This document shows positions 46,029 to 55,142 of a DNA stretch of 64,000 nt, in pieces. The position numbers were made by a program, and so were the translations under genes. Positions within the stretch are counted from its first letter, which is position 1. The number at the start of each line of letters is the position of its first letter. The notes under the pieces were generated by a model. That model was not told where the DNA came from, did no database searches, and saw only the letters and a program-made list of their open reading frames with translations. This DNA comes from Bartonella tamiae Th239. GTDB taxonomy: Bacteria; Pseudomonadota; Alphaproteobacteria; Rhizobiales; Rhizobiaceae. The stretch spans positions 1,991,063-2,055,062 of the forward strand of contig NZ_JH725147.1 of assembly GCF_000278275.1 (NCBI RefSeq). The letters are read 5' to 3'.

Positions 46029-47750
46029 TTATGCAGCTTGAGCCGCAATTGGTTTACGAAGAATACCCAATGCAATTGTAGATGCCGCCGTTCCAGCAAT
46101 TATTGCCAAGAAATAGCCGACATAATTAATAACAACACCTGGTATAAAGACCAAGAAAATACCGCCGTGTGGTGCACGCAAACCTGTTCCCATTCCCATA
46201 GCAATTGCACCAGCAATTGCCGAGCCAATAACCAAAGCAGGGATAACACGGAAGGGATCACGTGCTGCAAATGGAATTGCACCCTCACTAATAAAAGCAA
46301 GACCTAAAACAAAAGTTGAAACTTTAGAATTGCGTTCTTCAGCAGTAAATTTATTCGGAAAAAACCAACATGATAGTGCAAGTGCCATAGGTGGTGTCAT
46401 ACCCGCAATAATCGCCGCACCGATTGGTCCGTAAATACCTGCAGAAATTAAAGCGACAGATGTTGCATAGGCAGCCTTATTCACGGGGCCTCCCATATCT
46501 AAAGCCATCATGCCACCAATTAAAGCGCCTAAAATTACTGCATTGGTTCCTTGTAAACCTTTGAGCCATTCAGTAAGAAAATTTAAAATGGCAGCAACTG
46601 GTGTTCCAACAGCATAAACCATTAAAAGCCCCGTTATGGCTGTTGCTACCAAAGGCAGCACCAAGACAGGCATGAGACCCTGTAAACTTTTTGGTAAAAT
46701 AATAAAGCGGATTGCAAGACGCACGGCATAACCTGCAATAAAACCTGCAACAATTCCGCCTAGAAAACCTGCACCAATTTGTTGTGCTATCAAACCACCA
46801 ATCATACCTGGTGCAATGCCTGGCCTATCAGCCATGGAATAAGCAATAAAACCTGCTAGGGCTGGCACCATTAACGCAAAGCCGCCCTGTGAACCAATCA
46901 CATTAAGTGTATATCCAAGCGTTCCTTCTGTATCCATGACATGAATACCGCCTATGGCAAAAGAAAGAGCAATCAATAGCCCGCCAGCCACAACAAACGG
47001 TAACATATAAGACACACCGGTCATCAAATGCTTATACACACCACCAATTGAATCTTCACTTGTTTCGTTAGAAGCATTATCTGATGTTTTAGCAGACTGA
47101 AGTTTTGCTTTAGAGACCGCCTCTTTAATGAGCGCTTGACCATCACTGATTGCCAATTTCGTGCCAGTGGAATAAACGCGTTTCCCTGCAAAACGACTAC
47201 GATCCACTTCTCTATCTGCTGCAATAACAACCAAATCTGACGCTGCTATTTCTTCCGAGGACAAAGGCGTTCCTGCACCGACAGATCCTTGCGTTTCAAC
47301 TCGGATATTATAACCAAGTTCACCAGCTGCAACACTTAAACCTTCAGCAGCCATAAATGTATGGGCTATACCTGTAGGACAAGATGTTACTGCAACGATT
47401 CGCTTCACTTCATTATTTTCATCCGTTGATTCTTTTTGTGAAGATGATCCTTGCGCTTCATTGGGAATAGCAGCCGTTGGGTTATCAAAAAGCGTTTTAA
47501 AACTTATACGTTTGAAGTTTCCGCTATATTGCTGAATATTATCATCTTGCCATTGATCATCGTCACTTATCAAAAGCAATTGTGTTTGATCACTTGCATC
47601 AACTGGAATTTTAACTTTGCCATCCTGTTCAATAATTTCAACACTTAATTTAAGATGAGCCGCCTCACCTGCCTTCGTTAAAACTTCTTTTGCGAGTAAT
47701 GCGTGAACCTCCCCTATTCGCGCATCTATCTGAGCGATAAAATTCATCAT
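46029..47750 (-). CDS. fruA: Fructose PTS transporter, EIIB'BC (FruA)
   Basis: A 573-residue permease that imports fructose and delivers it as fructose-1-phosphate. Residues 1-95 are a degenerate EIIB' domain lacking the cysteine; 115-215 are EIIB with the phosphocysteine C124 in VAVTSCPTGIAHT; from about 230 the EIIC domain has the usual helices and the RAPHGGIF histidine motif near the C-terminus. GAGGAGG lies just before the ATG. Third and last gene of the operon, 19 bases after fruK. Confidence 0.95.
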   Translation of the reverse strand: MMNFIAQIDARIGEVHALLAKEVLTKAGEAAHLKLSVEIIEQDGKVKIPVDASDQTQLLLISDDDQWQDDNIQQYSGNFKRISFKTLFDNPTAAIPNEAQGSSSQKESTDENNEVKRIVAVTSCPTGIAHTFMAAEGLSVAAGELGYNIRVETQGSVGAGTPLSSEEIAASDLVVIAADREVDRSRFAGKRVYSTGTKLAISDGQALIKEAVSKAKLQSAKTSDNASNETSEDSIGGVYKHLMTGVSYMLPFVVAGGLLIALSFAIGGIHVMDTEGTLGYTLNVIGSQGGFALMVPALAGFIAYSMADRPGIAPGMIGGLIAQQIGAGFLGGIVAGFIAGYAVRLAIRFIILPKSLQGLMPVLVLPLVATAITGLLMVYAVGTPVAAILNFLTEWLKGLQGTNAVILGALIGGMMALDMGGPVNKAAYATSVALISAGIYGPIGAAIIAGMTPPMALALSCWFFPNKFTAEERNSKVSTFVLGLAFISEGAIPFAARDPFRVIPALVIGSAIAGAIAMGMGTGLRAPHGGIFLVFIPGVVINYVGYFLAIIAGTAASTIALGILRKPIAAQAA

Positions 47751-47769
47751 TTCCTCCTCTTCCTCTCTT

Positions 47770-48711
47770 TTATATTGAAGATATTAAACGACATTCTACA
47801 GAAGATGCCAAAGATTCTATTGTGTCACGACTTGGAAGCGCTGGTCCATTTTTGCCAAGCTTACCAACTGCAAAAGCTGTGCCCAATCGTGCAATACGTT
47901 CCAAAGGTTGTCCAGTTGATAAAGCTGCTGATATGCCTGCCACCATTGCATCCCCTGCACCAACAGTACTTTCGACGCGTGATGCCTTAAGTTGTGCATG
48001 GATTGCTTGTTCTTTTGATACAAAAACGGCACCCTTTGCCCCCATAGATACCGTTACAAGAGATAAGCCGCGTGATATTAAGTCTTGTGCAACTTGTAAA
48101 ATATGAGAAATATCAGTCAATTTTTGATGACAAAATTGCGACAATTCGTCAATATTCGGTTTAATCGCATAAGGCAATATTTTTGCATTTAAAACCGACT
48201 GTAATGCATCACCACTACAGTCAACAATAATTTTTGTTTTTGCGGCCATATCTTCGACACGACGGGCATAATATTGACAATCCATTTGAGGTAAAAGGCT
48301 ACCCGCCATCACAATCAAAGCATTAGAAGATGCAAATGAGTGCAAAATATCATCAAGCTCTTGTTCCAGTTCATCACTTAACGGATCTCCAGAAAGATTA
48401 ATATCCGTCGTCCCTTGCTGATCAACAAGTTTAATATTGGTGCGTGTTTGCCCTTTACGGCGAATAAAACGATCCTCAATATGACTTGCTTCAAAAAGAG
48501 CTTCAAATATATCACTATTATCAGCGCCCAAATAGCCAGTCACAGCGGTTTTTATGCCAAAATCTGCAAGGCATGCAGCAACGTTGATACCCTTCCCGCC
48601 GACATTAAAACGCACAGAAGAAGCCCTGTGGACCTCTCCTGGAACAAGTCGATCGAGCATAATCGTTTCATCAATAGCAGGATTGAGAGTAAGTGTTGCA
48701 ACTTGCATCAT
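47770..48711 (-). CDS. fruK: 1-phosphofructokinase
   Basis: A 313-residue PfkB-family kinase that phosphorylates fructose-1-phosphate to fructose-1,6-bisphosphate. The N-terminal signature is TLTLNPAIDETIMLDRLVPGEVHR; the sugar-binding GGKGINVAACLADFG follows (about 38-52); the C-terminal motif with the catalytic Asp is VESTVGAGDAMVAG. Its start overlaps the fruB stop by four bases. Confidence 0.95.
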   Translation of the reverse strand: MMQVATLTLNPAIDETIMLDRLVPGEVHRASSVRFNVGGKGINVAACLADFGIKTAVTGYLGADNSDIFEALFEASHIEDRFIRRKGQTRTNIKLVDQQGTTDINLSGDPLSDELEQELDDILHSFASSNALIVMAGSLLPQMDCQYYARRVEDMAAKTKIIVDCSGDALQSVLNAKILPYAIKPNIDELSQFCHQKLTDISHILQVAQDLISRGLSLVTVSMGAKGAVFVSKEQAIHAQLKASRVESTVGAGDAMVAGISAALSTGQPLERIARLGTAFAVGKLGKNGPALPSRDTIESLASSVECRLISSI

Positions 48712-51209
48712 TGACCATCCAGCGCACGAACATCAGGAGCAGTTTCACAAGCAAGAGCTTTCTTTGCCATTGCTTGCATTTTTTCCAAAGTCATTGATCT
48801 TAAACGTGCTTTAACGGCCGGAATATCACGCGGTGTCATTGACAGTTCATCGACACCAAGGCCGGTCAAAATCATTGCACCAAATGGGTCTCCTGCAATA
48901 CCACCGCATACACCAACCCATCTTTTATGACGGGCTGCACCTGAAACAGTTTGATGAATCATGCGCAAAACAGAAGGATTAAGACTATCAGCTTCCGCCG
49001 CCAAATCAGGATTTTGACGATCCACAGCCATGGTGTATTGCGTTAAATCATTGGTTCCAATGGAAAAGAAATCAACATGTTTTGCCAATGCATCCGCCAT
49101 AATGGCGGCTGCTGGAACCTCGATCATTATACCGAGTTTTAAGACAGGGGCATCAAGATCAGAACGTATTTCTTCAGCAATATTTTTTAATGATAATACT
49201 TCCGAAACTGACATAATCATAGGAAACATAATCCATGGTTCTCCGCCTTCTTTGGCAGCACGATAAATAGCGCGCAATTGCGGCACAAGAAGATCTTTAC
49301 GACGCAAAAGCAAACGCGCACCACGAACTCCCAAGAAAGGGTTATCTTCCTTAGGCAATTGCAAATGGGCAACCTGTTTATCACCACCAATATCCAGTGC
49401 ACGTATGATTAAAGGTTTACCTTTTAAAGCAACAATCATGTCACGATATATTTTATATTGCTGATCTTCGTCAGGCGTTTCATTGCTTTCAAGGAACAAA
49501 AATTCTGTCCTCATAAGTCCAACGCCCTCGCCACCTTGCTCTAATGCAAAAGGTACCTGATCGGCACGGTTAATATTGGCTGCAACATCAATTTTATGTC
49601 CATCAGATGTTTCAGCAGGAAGTGCGCGAGCCGCCGCCTGTTTTTCACGTTCTTTTGCTAATTTTTCAATTTGCTTTTTTGCCGCTGTCAAATCATCATC
49701 AGTTGGGTTTAAATAAATTATACCATTGTCACCGTCGACAATGGCTTTGCTTTCATCTTCGGTTTTTAAAATGTCTTGACCAGCAGCAACAATCGCAGGA
49801 ATGCCTAAAGTACGTGCTAAAATAGCTGTATGCGATGTAGGGCCTCCAACAGCTGTCACCAATCCTCTTACTTTTTGTGGATCAAGATTAGCTGTATCTG
49901 AAGGCGTTAAATCTTCAGCAACAATAATAGCACCATCCTTAATGCCTTCAAATGAACCTTTGGCATACGCAGGATCAATTTCAGCCAAAACTCGCCCCCC
50001 AACATCGCGCAAATCAACAGCACGTGCAGCAAGCATTGGATTATCCATACTGGCCAAACGATCAGCCAATTGTTCAACCGCTTGATGCCATGACCATGCC
50101 GCACCATGACCTTCAGCCATGAATTGACAAGCGGCTGCAATCAAATTTTCATCGTCAAGCAAATTGGCCTGTGCAGAAAAAATGGCTGCATCACTAGCAC
50201 CAATACGTCTTGTCACATCATCAACGATTGCTTTCATTTTATGTTTGGTATGTAATAATGCTTCTTCTAAAAGTTGCGCACCTTCATTAAGACCTTGGCT
50301 AACATCGTCAACTTTTATCTCTCCCGACTGTAAAACAAATATTTCACCAATTGAAAGTCCTGGACTTGCAGCAATAGCAGATTGACCTTTTTGACCTGAT
50401 GGCGGTGTCCAACCATGAACCGGCTTTGCTTTAATCTGTGCTTTTTCGGCTGAAGCTTTTTCGCTTGCTGTTATTTTTTTAGCGTATTTTATCGCCTCTT
50501 CCAGCAATGTTTCACCTTTATCTGAATCTGTAGAAAAAATAAGTGTATCGCCTTTTTTTGCACCTAATTGTAACAATTCAGCCAAATTTTTCATATCAGC
50601 ACTTTGCTGATCATTACGTATTTGAATGGTTGCACCACAATTTTTTGCAAAGTCAACCCACATTGAAGCAGGGCGTGCATGCAAGCCTGAAGGATAATCC
50701 AAGACCCAATCCACCTTAGATGACAAATCTGTCACCGCTTTTTGTGGTGCACTTACACTATTATCCTCTAAAAGTGCTGCAAGGATCTGATCTTTATCTT
50801 TCGTTGTTGCCAGATCATCAAGTTTTTTAGTATCTGATAAAAGACGGGTTAATTTTTTTAAAATTTCAATATGTCCATCAGAATTTGCGGCAATTGCAAA
50901 AATAAGACGCGCTTTTTGTCCATCTTGCCATTCAACGCCTTGTGGCACTTGTAAAACTGCAACACCATCATGTTTGACTTGGCCTCGATCTTCTACCATA
51001 CCGTGAGGAATCGCCACACCATGACCAAGCCAAGTATTGGCAACCTTTTCTCGTGCCAGCATACTCTCTACATAGTTCGGATCAATAGCACCTTCTTTGA
51101 CCAAAAGCGCGCCTGCAGCGCGAATAGCTTCTTCTTTATTATCAAAGCTTGCCGCCAAACCAATACCATCTTTAGACACAATCGCAGTCTTTGCCGATAC
51201 TTCTGTCAC
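48708..51209 (-). CDS. fruB: Fructose PTS multiphosphoryl transfer protein EIIA-HPr-EI
   Basis: An 833-residue fusion that takes phosphate from PEP to FruA. Numbering from the GTG start: EIIA at about 1-145 with H69 (VAIPHG), HPr at about 165-250 with H177 (GLHARPAS), and full enzyme I from about 280 with H460 (GGPTSHTAI) and PEP-binding motifs to the C-terminus. The GTG at 51207-51209 is chosen because GGGAGG lies six bases upstream and the EIIA histidine then sits where FruB proteins have it; a longer frame from 51272 would have no ribosome site. The operon can therefore phosphorylate fructose without separate PtsH/PtsI. Confidence 0.93.
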   Translation of the reverse strand: MTEVSAKTAIVSKDGIGLAASFDNKEEAIRAAGALLVKEGAIDPNYVESMLAREKVANTWLGHGVAIPHGMVEDRGQVKHDGVAVLQVPQGVEWQDGQKARLIFAIAANSDGHIEILKKLTRLLSDTKKLDDLATTKDKDQILAALLEDNSVSAPQKAVTDLSSKVDWVLDYPSGLHARPASMWVDFAKNCGATIQIRNDQQSADMKNLAELLQLGAKKGDTLIFSTDSDKGETLLEEAIKYAKKITASEKASAEKAQIKAKPVHGWTPPSGQKGQSAIAASPGLSIGEIFVLQSGEIKVDDVSQGLNEGAQLLEEALLHTKHKMKAIVDDVTRRIGASDAAIFSAQANLLDDENLIAAACQFMAEGHGAAWSWHQAVEQLADRLASMDNPMLAARAVDLRDVGGRVLAEIDPAYAKGSFEGIKDGAIIVAEDLTPSDTANLDPQKVRGLVTAVGGPTSHTAILARTLGIPAIVAAGQDILKTEDESKAIVDGDNGIIYLNPTDDDLTAAKKQIEKLAKEREKQAAARALPAETSDGHKIDVAANINRADQVPFALEQGGEGVGLMRTEFLFLESNETPDEDQQYKIYRDMIVALKGKPLIIRALDIGGDKQVAHLQLPKEDNPFLGVRGARLLLRRKDLLVPQLRAIYRAAKEGGEPWIMFPMIMSVSEVLSLKNIAEEIRSDLDAPVLKLGIMIEVPAAAIMADALAKHVDFFSIGTNDLTQYTMAVDRQNPDLAAEADSLNPSVLRMIHQTVSGAARHKRWVGVCGGIAGDPFGAMILTGLGVDELSMTPRDIPAVKARLRSMTLEKMQAMAKKALACETAPDVRALDGQ

Positions 51210-51242
51210 GATGTCCTCCCTTAATACTTGTCTCATCGGATT

Positions 51243-51333
51243 GAAAACGTTTTCTTGAAAAAAGTCAAGCAATAGGCTAAGCTTAAATATTGATTATCGG
51301 CATGAGAGGAAAACGTTTTTATAAAAACGTTAT
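51243..51333. promoter_or_regulatory. Three LacI-type AACGTT operators between fruB and fruR
   Basis: GAAAACGTTTTC (51243-51254) is a perfect 12-bp palindrome 34 bases upstream of fruB. GAAAACGTTTTT (51309-51320) and a half-conserved AAAAACGTTAT (51323-51333) lie just before the regulator gene, with centres about 14 bases apart. The AACGTT core is typical of LacI/GalR proteins, so the adjacent regulator probably controls the fru operon and itself. Confidence 0.85.
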
Positions 51334-51341
51334 GGGTGCCT

Positions 51342-52364
51342 ATGGCTATCGGAATAAAAGATGTTGCGCGTTTAGCAGGTGTTTCTCCTGCAACGGTTTC
51401 TCGCGTTCTTTCAGGTGGCATTGTCAGTGAAAAATTACAACAACGCGTTTGTGCGGTAATTGAAGAAATTGGTTATAGACCTAATTTATCAGCCAGACGT
51501 TTGCGCGCACAAAAAAATGACACTATTGGTTTAATAATTGCAGATATTCGCAATCCTTTTTTTACAGCTTTTGCGCGTAAAATTGATGATGAAGCACAAA
51601 AAAACGCTCAACGTGTAATTTTATGTAATACAGATGAAAATCCAGAACAAGAATTAGCCTGTCTGCGCCTTATGGAAGAAGAAAATGTTGCAGGTGTTAT
51701 TCTTGCACCAACATTATCAACACTCAAAAACCCGCAAATACTTCCATCACGAAGACCCATCATGTTTATTGATCGACCCCCCATACAAAAAATACACGAC
51801 GCTGTTATTATTGATAATGAAGAGGCAAGTGCAAAACTTGTTAACCATTTGTATGGGAAAGGATATAAAAATATTCTTTGCCTTTACGGCGCTTCAAGCG
51901 CGACAGGATTTGAACGTGAAAAGGGATATGGTAAAGCCGTCAAAAAACTTGGGCTTCCTTCTTTTTCAATACCTGTCAAACATGCTATTGGTGAAGTTGA
52001 ACGCGCACTCCAACCTCTTTTATCAGGGATCATTTCGCCTGATGCTCTTATTGTAACAAACGGCGTTTTGGCACTTAAAGTTGCTTCACTTTTACTAAAA
52101 GAAAAAATACAAGTTCCAGATCACCTTGCTTTAGCGTGTTTTGATGATGAGCCTTGGATGCAACTTATATTTAATGGAATAACAACTATTGCACAGCCCA
52201 TAAAACAAATTGCTGAATTGGCACATAAAGGTTTAACACGACGCATGCGCGAAACAAAAAATCCAATAAATCATGTTGTTTTAAAAGGTAAACTGATTAT
52301 TCGTGGCTCCACACAGAACATTAAAGACAAACATCCCCGACCATATGATTTGAAAATATTATAA
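51342..52364 (+). CDS. fruR: LacI/GalR-family regulator of fructose operon (FruR-like)
   Basis: A 340-residue regulator. The HTH is at residues 3-25 (GIKDVARLAGVSPATVSRVLS) with the hinge helix RPNLSARRLRAQ; the periplasmic-binding-like effector domain begins TIGLIIADIRNPFFTAFARKIDDEA and ends near GITTIAQPIKQIAELA. Divergent from fruB across three operators; the likely effector is fructose-1-phosphate or fructose-1,6-bisphosphate. ATG 51342 is preferred; GTG at 51336 is possible. No strong ribosome site; the third operator overlaps the leader. Confidence 0.85.
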   Translation: MAIGIKDVARLAGVSPATVSRVLSGGIVSEKLQQRVCAVIEEIGYRPNLSARRLRAQKNDTIGLIIADIRNPFFTAFARKIDDEAQKNAQRVILCNTDENPEQELACLRLMEEENVAGVILAPTLSTLKNPQILPSRRPIMFIDRPPIQKIHDAVIIDNEEASAKLVNHLYGKGYKNILCLYGASSATGFEREKGYGKAVKKLGLPSFSIPVKHAIGEVERALQPLLSGIISPDALIVTNGVLALKVASLLLKEKIQVPDHLALACFDDEPWMQLIFNGITTIAQPIKQIAELAHKGLTRRMRETKNPINHVVLKGKLIIRGSTQNIKDKHPRPYDLKIL

Positions 52365-52492
52365 ATATGTTTGTAATCGTTCCACTCTATGCAACTCTTA
52401 CTTCACTTTAATATAAGAATGACAGCATATTTTATAATGAACCACTCTGTTTCATAAAACATTCATTAAAGTGACCAAGGTCGCAACATTCT

Positions 52493-53365
52493 TTAACGAG
52501 AATGCGGCAAACGTTTTATAAGACTCGACGCATCTAAACGTCCTCCACCTTGTGACTGGATATCACCTAAAAATTGATCAATTAATGATGTAGAAGGCAA
52601 AACAGATCCATTGCTCTTTGCCTCTGCAATACACATTCCTAAATCCTTGCGGATCAAATCGACCGCAAAACCATAATCAAATTTATCAGCAAGCATATTA
52701 AAACCACGATTATCCATCTGCCATGAGCCAGCCGATCCCTTTGAAATAACGTCGAGAACTGTTTGCATATCAAGACCTGCATTAACACCAAATGCCAGCC
52801 CTTCAGAAAGCCCTTGAACAACACCAATTAAGCAAATTTGATTAACCATTTTGCACAATTGACCGCTCCCACTTTCACCTAGGCGGCGTACTGAAACTGC
52901 ATAGACATTAACGATTTTTTCAATTTTTTCATAAACCGATTGAACGCCCCCACACATAATGGTCAATTTTCCCTCTTCAGCACCTGACTGTCCCCCAGAA
53001 ACTGGTGCATCAATAAAACCAATATCGACTTTTTTTGCTTTTTCAGAAAGCTCTCGCGCTAATTTAGCAGATGCTGTGGTATGATCGACAAAAATACTTT
53101 TTTCATGCATAGCTTGAAAAGCACCTTCTGCACCTAGTGTAATTTCTCTGACGTCATCATCATTACCAACACAAGCAAAAACAATATCTTGTCCTTTGAC
53201 AGCTTTTGCAGGTGTCGTTTCATAATGTCCACCAAATTGCGCCACCCATTTTTTGGCTTTTGCAACTGTCCTATTATAAACTGTCACGTCATGGCCAGCC
53301 GTTGCTAAGTGACCTGCCATTGGAAAACCCATAACACCCAATCCTAAAAATGCGACTTTTGCCAT
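52493..53365 (-). CDS. 3-Hydroxyisobutyrate-dehydrogenase-family reductase
   Basis: A 290-residue NAD(P)-dependent beta-hydroxyacid dehydrogenase. The Rossmann motif GLGVMGFPMAGHL is at 7-19; FIDAPVSGGQSGAEEGKLTIMCGG is the substrate-binding signature; the catalytic lysine is in GSGQLCKMVNQ (about K169). Candidate substrates are 3-hydroxyisobutyrate, tartronate semialdehyde or succinic/glyoxylic semialdehyde; sequence alone does not decide. Monocistronic, convergent with the fruR gene. Confidence 0.85.
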   Translation of the reverse strand: MAKVAFLGLGVMGFPMAGHLATAGHDVTVYNRTVAKAKKWVAQFGGHYETTPAKAVKGQDIVFACVGNDDDVREITLGAEGAFQAMHEKSIFVDHTTASAKLARELSEKAKKVDIGFIDAPVSGGQSGAEEGKLTIMCGGVQSVYEKIEKIVNVYAVSVRRLGESGSGQLCKMVNQICLIGVVQGLSEGLAFGVNAGLDMQTVLDVISKGSAGSWQMDNRGFNMLADKFDYGFAVDLIRKDLGMCIAEAKSNGSVLPSTSLIDQFLGDIQSQGGGRLDASSLIKRLPHSR

Positions 53366-53762
53366 TTTTTACTCCTTTATGAAATGTTCCAAATTTACAA
53401 AACGCTTTTTAAACATCTCTTTCAATACATTTATACGTGATAAAAGAAACATAGCTATAATTTAAGACCAGCGTGTAAAGGGAGTGATGAATTTACGTTA
53501 AAAAAAATTGAATGAAAGCGTATTTAAATAAAAAAACATATTTAAATTCTTTAAAGTTATACCTACATAAAATAAATCAGTGATACTTTTTTAAAAACAA
53601 TCAACACATTATAAAAAAGATGATCAGAGCAAAATCGTATTTTAGTTTAAAGATACTCCAAACCTATCACAATAAAATACAATCAATGGATAAAATACTC
53701 ATTCAAGTTTAATACATACTTATTTCATTTTAAATGCGGGATATTCAAAAGGAGACTGTTAC
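53366..53762. other. AT-rich divergent gap, reductase / alcohol dehydrogenase
   Basis: About 400 bases with long A/T tracts and no supportable frame. It must hold both promoters; I see no clear operator. Confidence 0.4.
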
Positions 53763-54812
53763 ATGTTTACATGTGAAGCATTTGCCGTTAGTGGCCCTGA
53801 ACAAAAATTTGAACCCTTTTCGTTTGAACGCCGTGATCCTCTTGATCATGATGTTGACATTGACATTCTATACTGTGGTGTTTGTCACTCTGATTTACAC
53901 ACAGCTCGCGGTGAATGGGCAGGAACACAATATCCTTGTGTACCCGGTCACGAAATCGTAGGTAAGGTCAAACGTGTGGGCGCGAAGGTTAAAAAATTTA
54001 AAATTGGTGACAAAGTTGGTGTAGGTTGTATGGTAAATTCTTGCCGCACTTGTGAAAGTTGTCTCAATGGACTTGAGCAATATTGCTTAAATGGTAGCAC
54101 GCAAACATATAATAGTCCCGATCCTGAAACAGGGCCACAGCGTTATACATTTGGTGGATATTCAAAACGTGTCGTTGTCAATGAAGACTTTGTTTTAAAA
54201 ATTCCTGATAATCTTGATCTTGCTGCTGCAGCTCCGTTACTTTGTGCTGGCATAACAACCTATTCACCCTTGCGTCATTGGGGCGCCAAAAAGGGAACAA
54301 AAGTTGGCATTGCTGGTTTAGGAGGACTTGGTCATATGGCCGTTAAAATTGCTCATGCTATGGGATGTGACGTTTCTATGCTGACGACCTCGCCTTCAAA
54401 AGCAGATGATGCAAAACATTTAGGTGCTGATCACATTGTTCTTACACGCGATAACAAAGAAATGGAAAAAGCCGCAAAGTCACTTGATTTAATAATCGAT
54501 ACGATTGCTGCTGAACATAATATTGATTCCTATCTTAATCTCTTAAAAGTAGACGGAACTTTGGTTCAAGTTGGCGCGCCCGTAGATCCCCTTCCTGTCC
54601 AAGCTTTTTCACTTATTGCCACACGCAGAACATTTGCTGGTTCAATGATAGGTGGAATTGCCGAAACCCAGGAAATGCTTGATTTTTGTGGCCAACATAA
54701 CATTATAGCCGATGTTGAAATGATTAAAGCACAAGACATTGATCATGCCTATGAGCGCATGTTAAAAAGCGATGTAAAATATCGTTTTGTTATTGATATG
54801 GCCTCATTTTAA
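53763..54812 (+). CDS. Zinc-dependent NAD(P) alcohol dehydrogenase (YahK/CAD-like)
   Basis: A 349-residue medium-chain dehydrogenase reducing aldehydes or oxidising alcohols. Catalytic zinc ligands are in CGVCHSDLH (Cys39 region) and PGHE; the structural zinc site is the four-cysteine cluster in SCRTCESCLNGLEQYC; GIAGLGGLGHMAVK is the nucleotide-binding motif. The pattern is of the cinnamyl-alcohol-dehydrogenase/YahK group, which usually prefers NADPH and broad aldehydes. AGGAG precedes the ATG. Confidence 0.9.
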   Translation: MFTCEAFAVSGPEQKFEPFSFERRDPLDHDVDIDILYCGVCHSDLHTARGEWAGTQYPCVPGHEIVGKVKRVGAKVKKFKIGDKVGVGCMVNSCRTCESCLNGLEQYCLNGSTQTYNSPDPETGPQRYTFGGYSKRVVVNEDFVLKIPDNLDLAAAAPLLCAGITTYSPLRHWGAKKGTKVGIAGLGGLGHMAVKIAHAMGCDVSMLTTSPSKADDAKHLGADHIVLTRDNKEMEKAAKSLDLIIDTIAAEHNIDSYLNLLKVDGTLVQVGAPVDPLPVQAFSLIATRRTFAGSMIGGIAETQEMLDFCGQHNIIADVEMIKAQDIDHAYERMLKSDVKYRFVIDMASF

Positions 54813-54856
54813 CCCATATAGAACGGACATTTTTATCCGCATCACAGATTATTAAA

Positions 54857-54889
54857 AATAAGCCGATAATTTTATCGGCTTATTTTTTG
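54857..54889 (+). terminator. Rho-independent terminator of the alcohol dehydrogenase gene
   Basis: AATAAGCCGATAA and TTATCGGCTTATT form a long stem followed by TTTTTT, about 45 bases after the stop codon. Confidence 0.9.
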
Positions 54890-55142
54890 ATCTTTTTATG
54901 CATAAAGCAACAATATTGTAATTTTTATGCAATTTGCTCAATAAGGGTGTTGACAGATCTTCATAATTACTCTTTTTTAACTGGACAACTTCTATCAACT
55001 TTAAATTTGTAAAAGTTTCAATAAAATTTTAAGTCATGTTGAAGCAAAAGTCATACCGATGCCTGTGTAGCCTAGATTAAAAATGTCTTGTCACAAATAT
55101 AAAAAGATAGAATATTGAGTTTAACCAAACCGAGAGGGTAAA
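54890..55142. other. Upstream region of the siderophore importer
   Basis: A 12-bp palindrome TTTATGCATAAA lies at 54895-54906. A TTGACA occurs at 54951-54956. I could not identify a convincing Fur, Irr or RirA site, although iron control is expected. Confidence 0.35.

Noticed and set aside
51210-51272. Longer FruB start at 51272
   Set aside because: No ribosome site there, it would shift the EIIA histidine to residue 90, and it runs close to the first operator; GTG 51209 is better supported.
54890-55142. Fur/Irr/RirA box upstream of the siderophore importer
   Set aside because: Iron control is expected, but I found no convincing match by eye; the 12-bp palindrome TTTATGCATAAA is too AT-rich to interpret.
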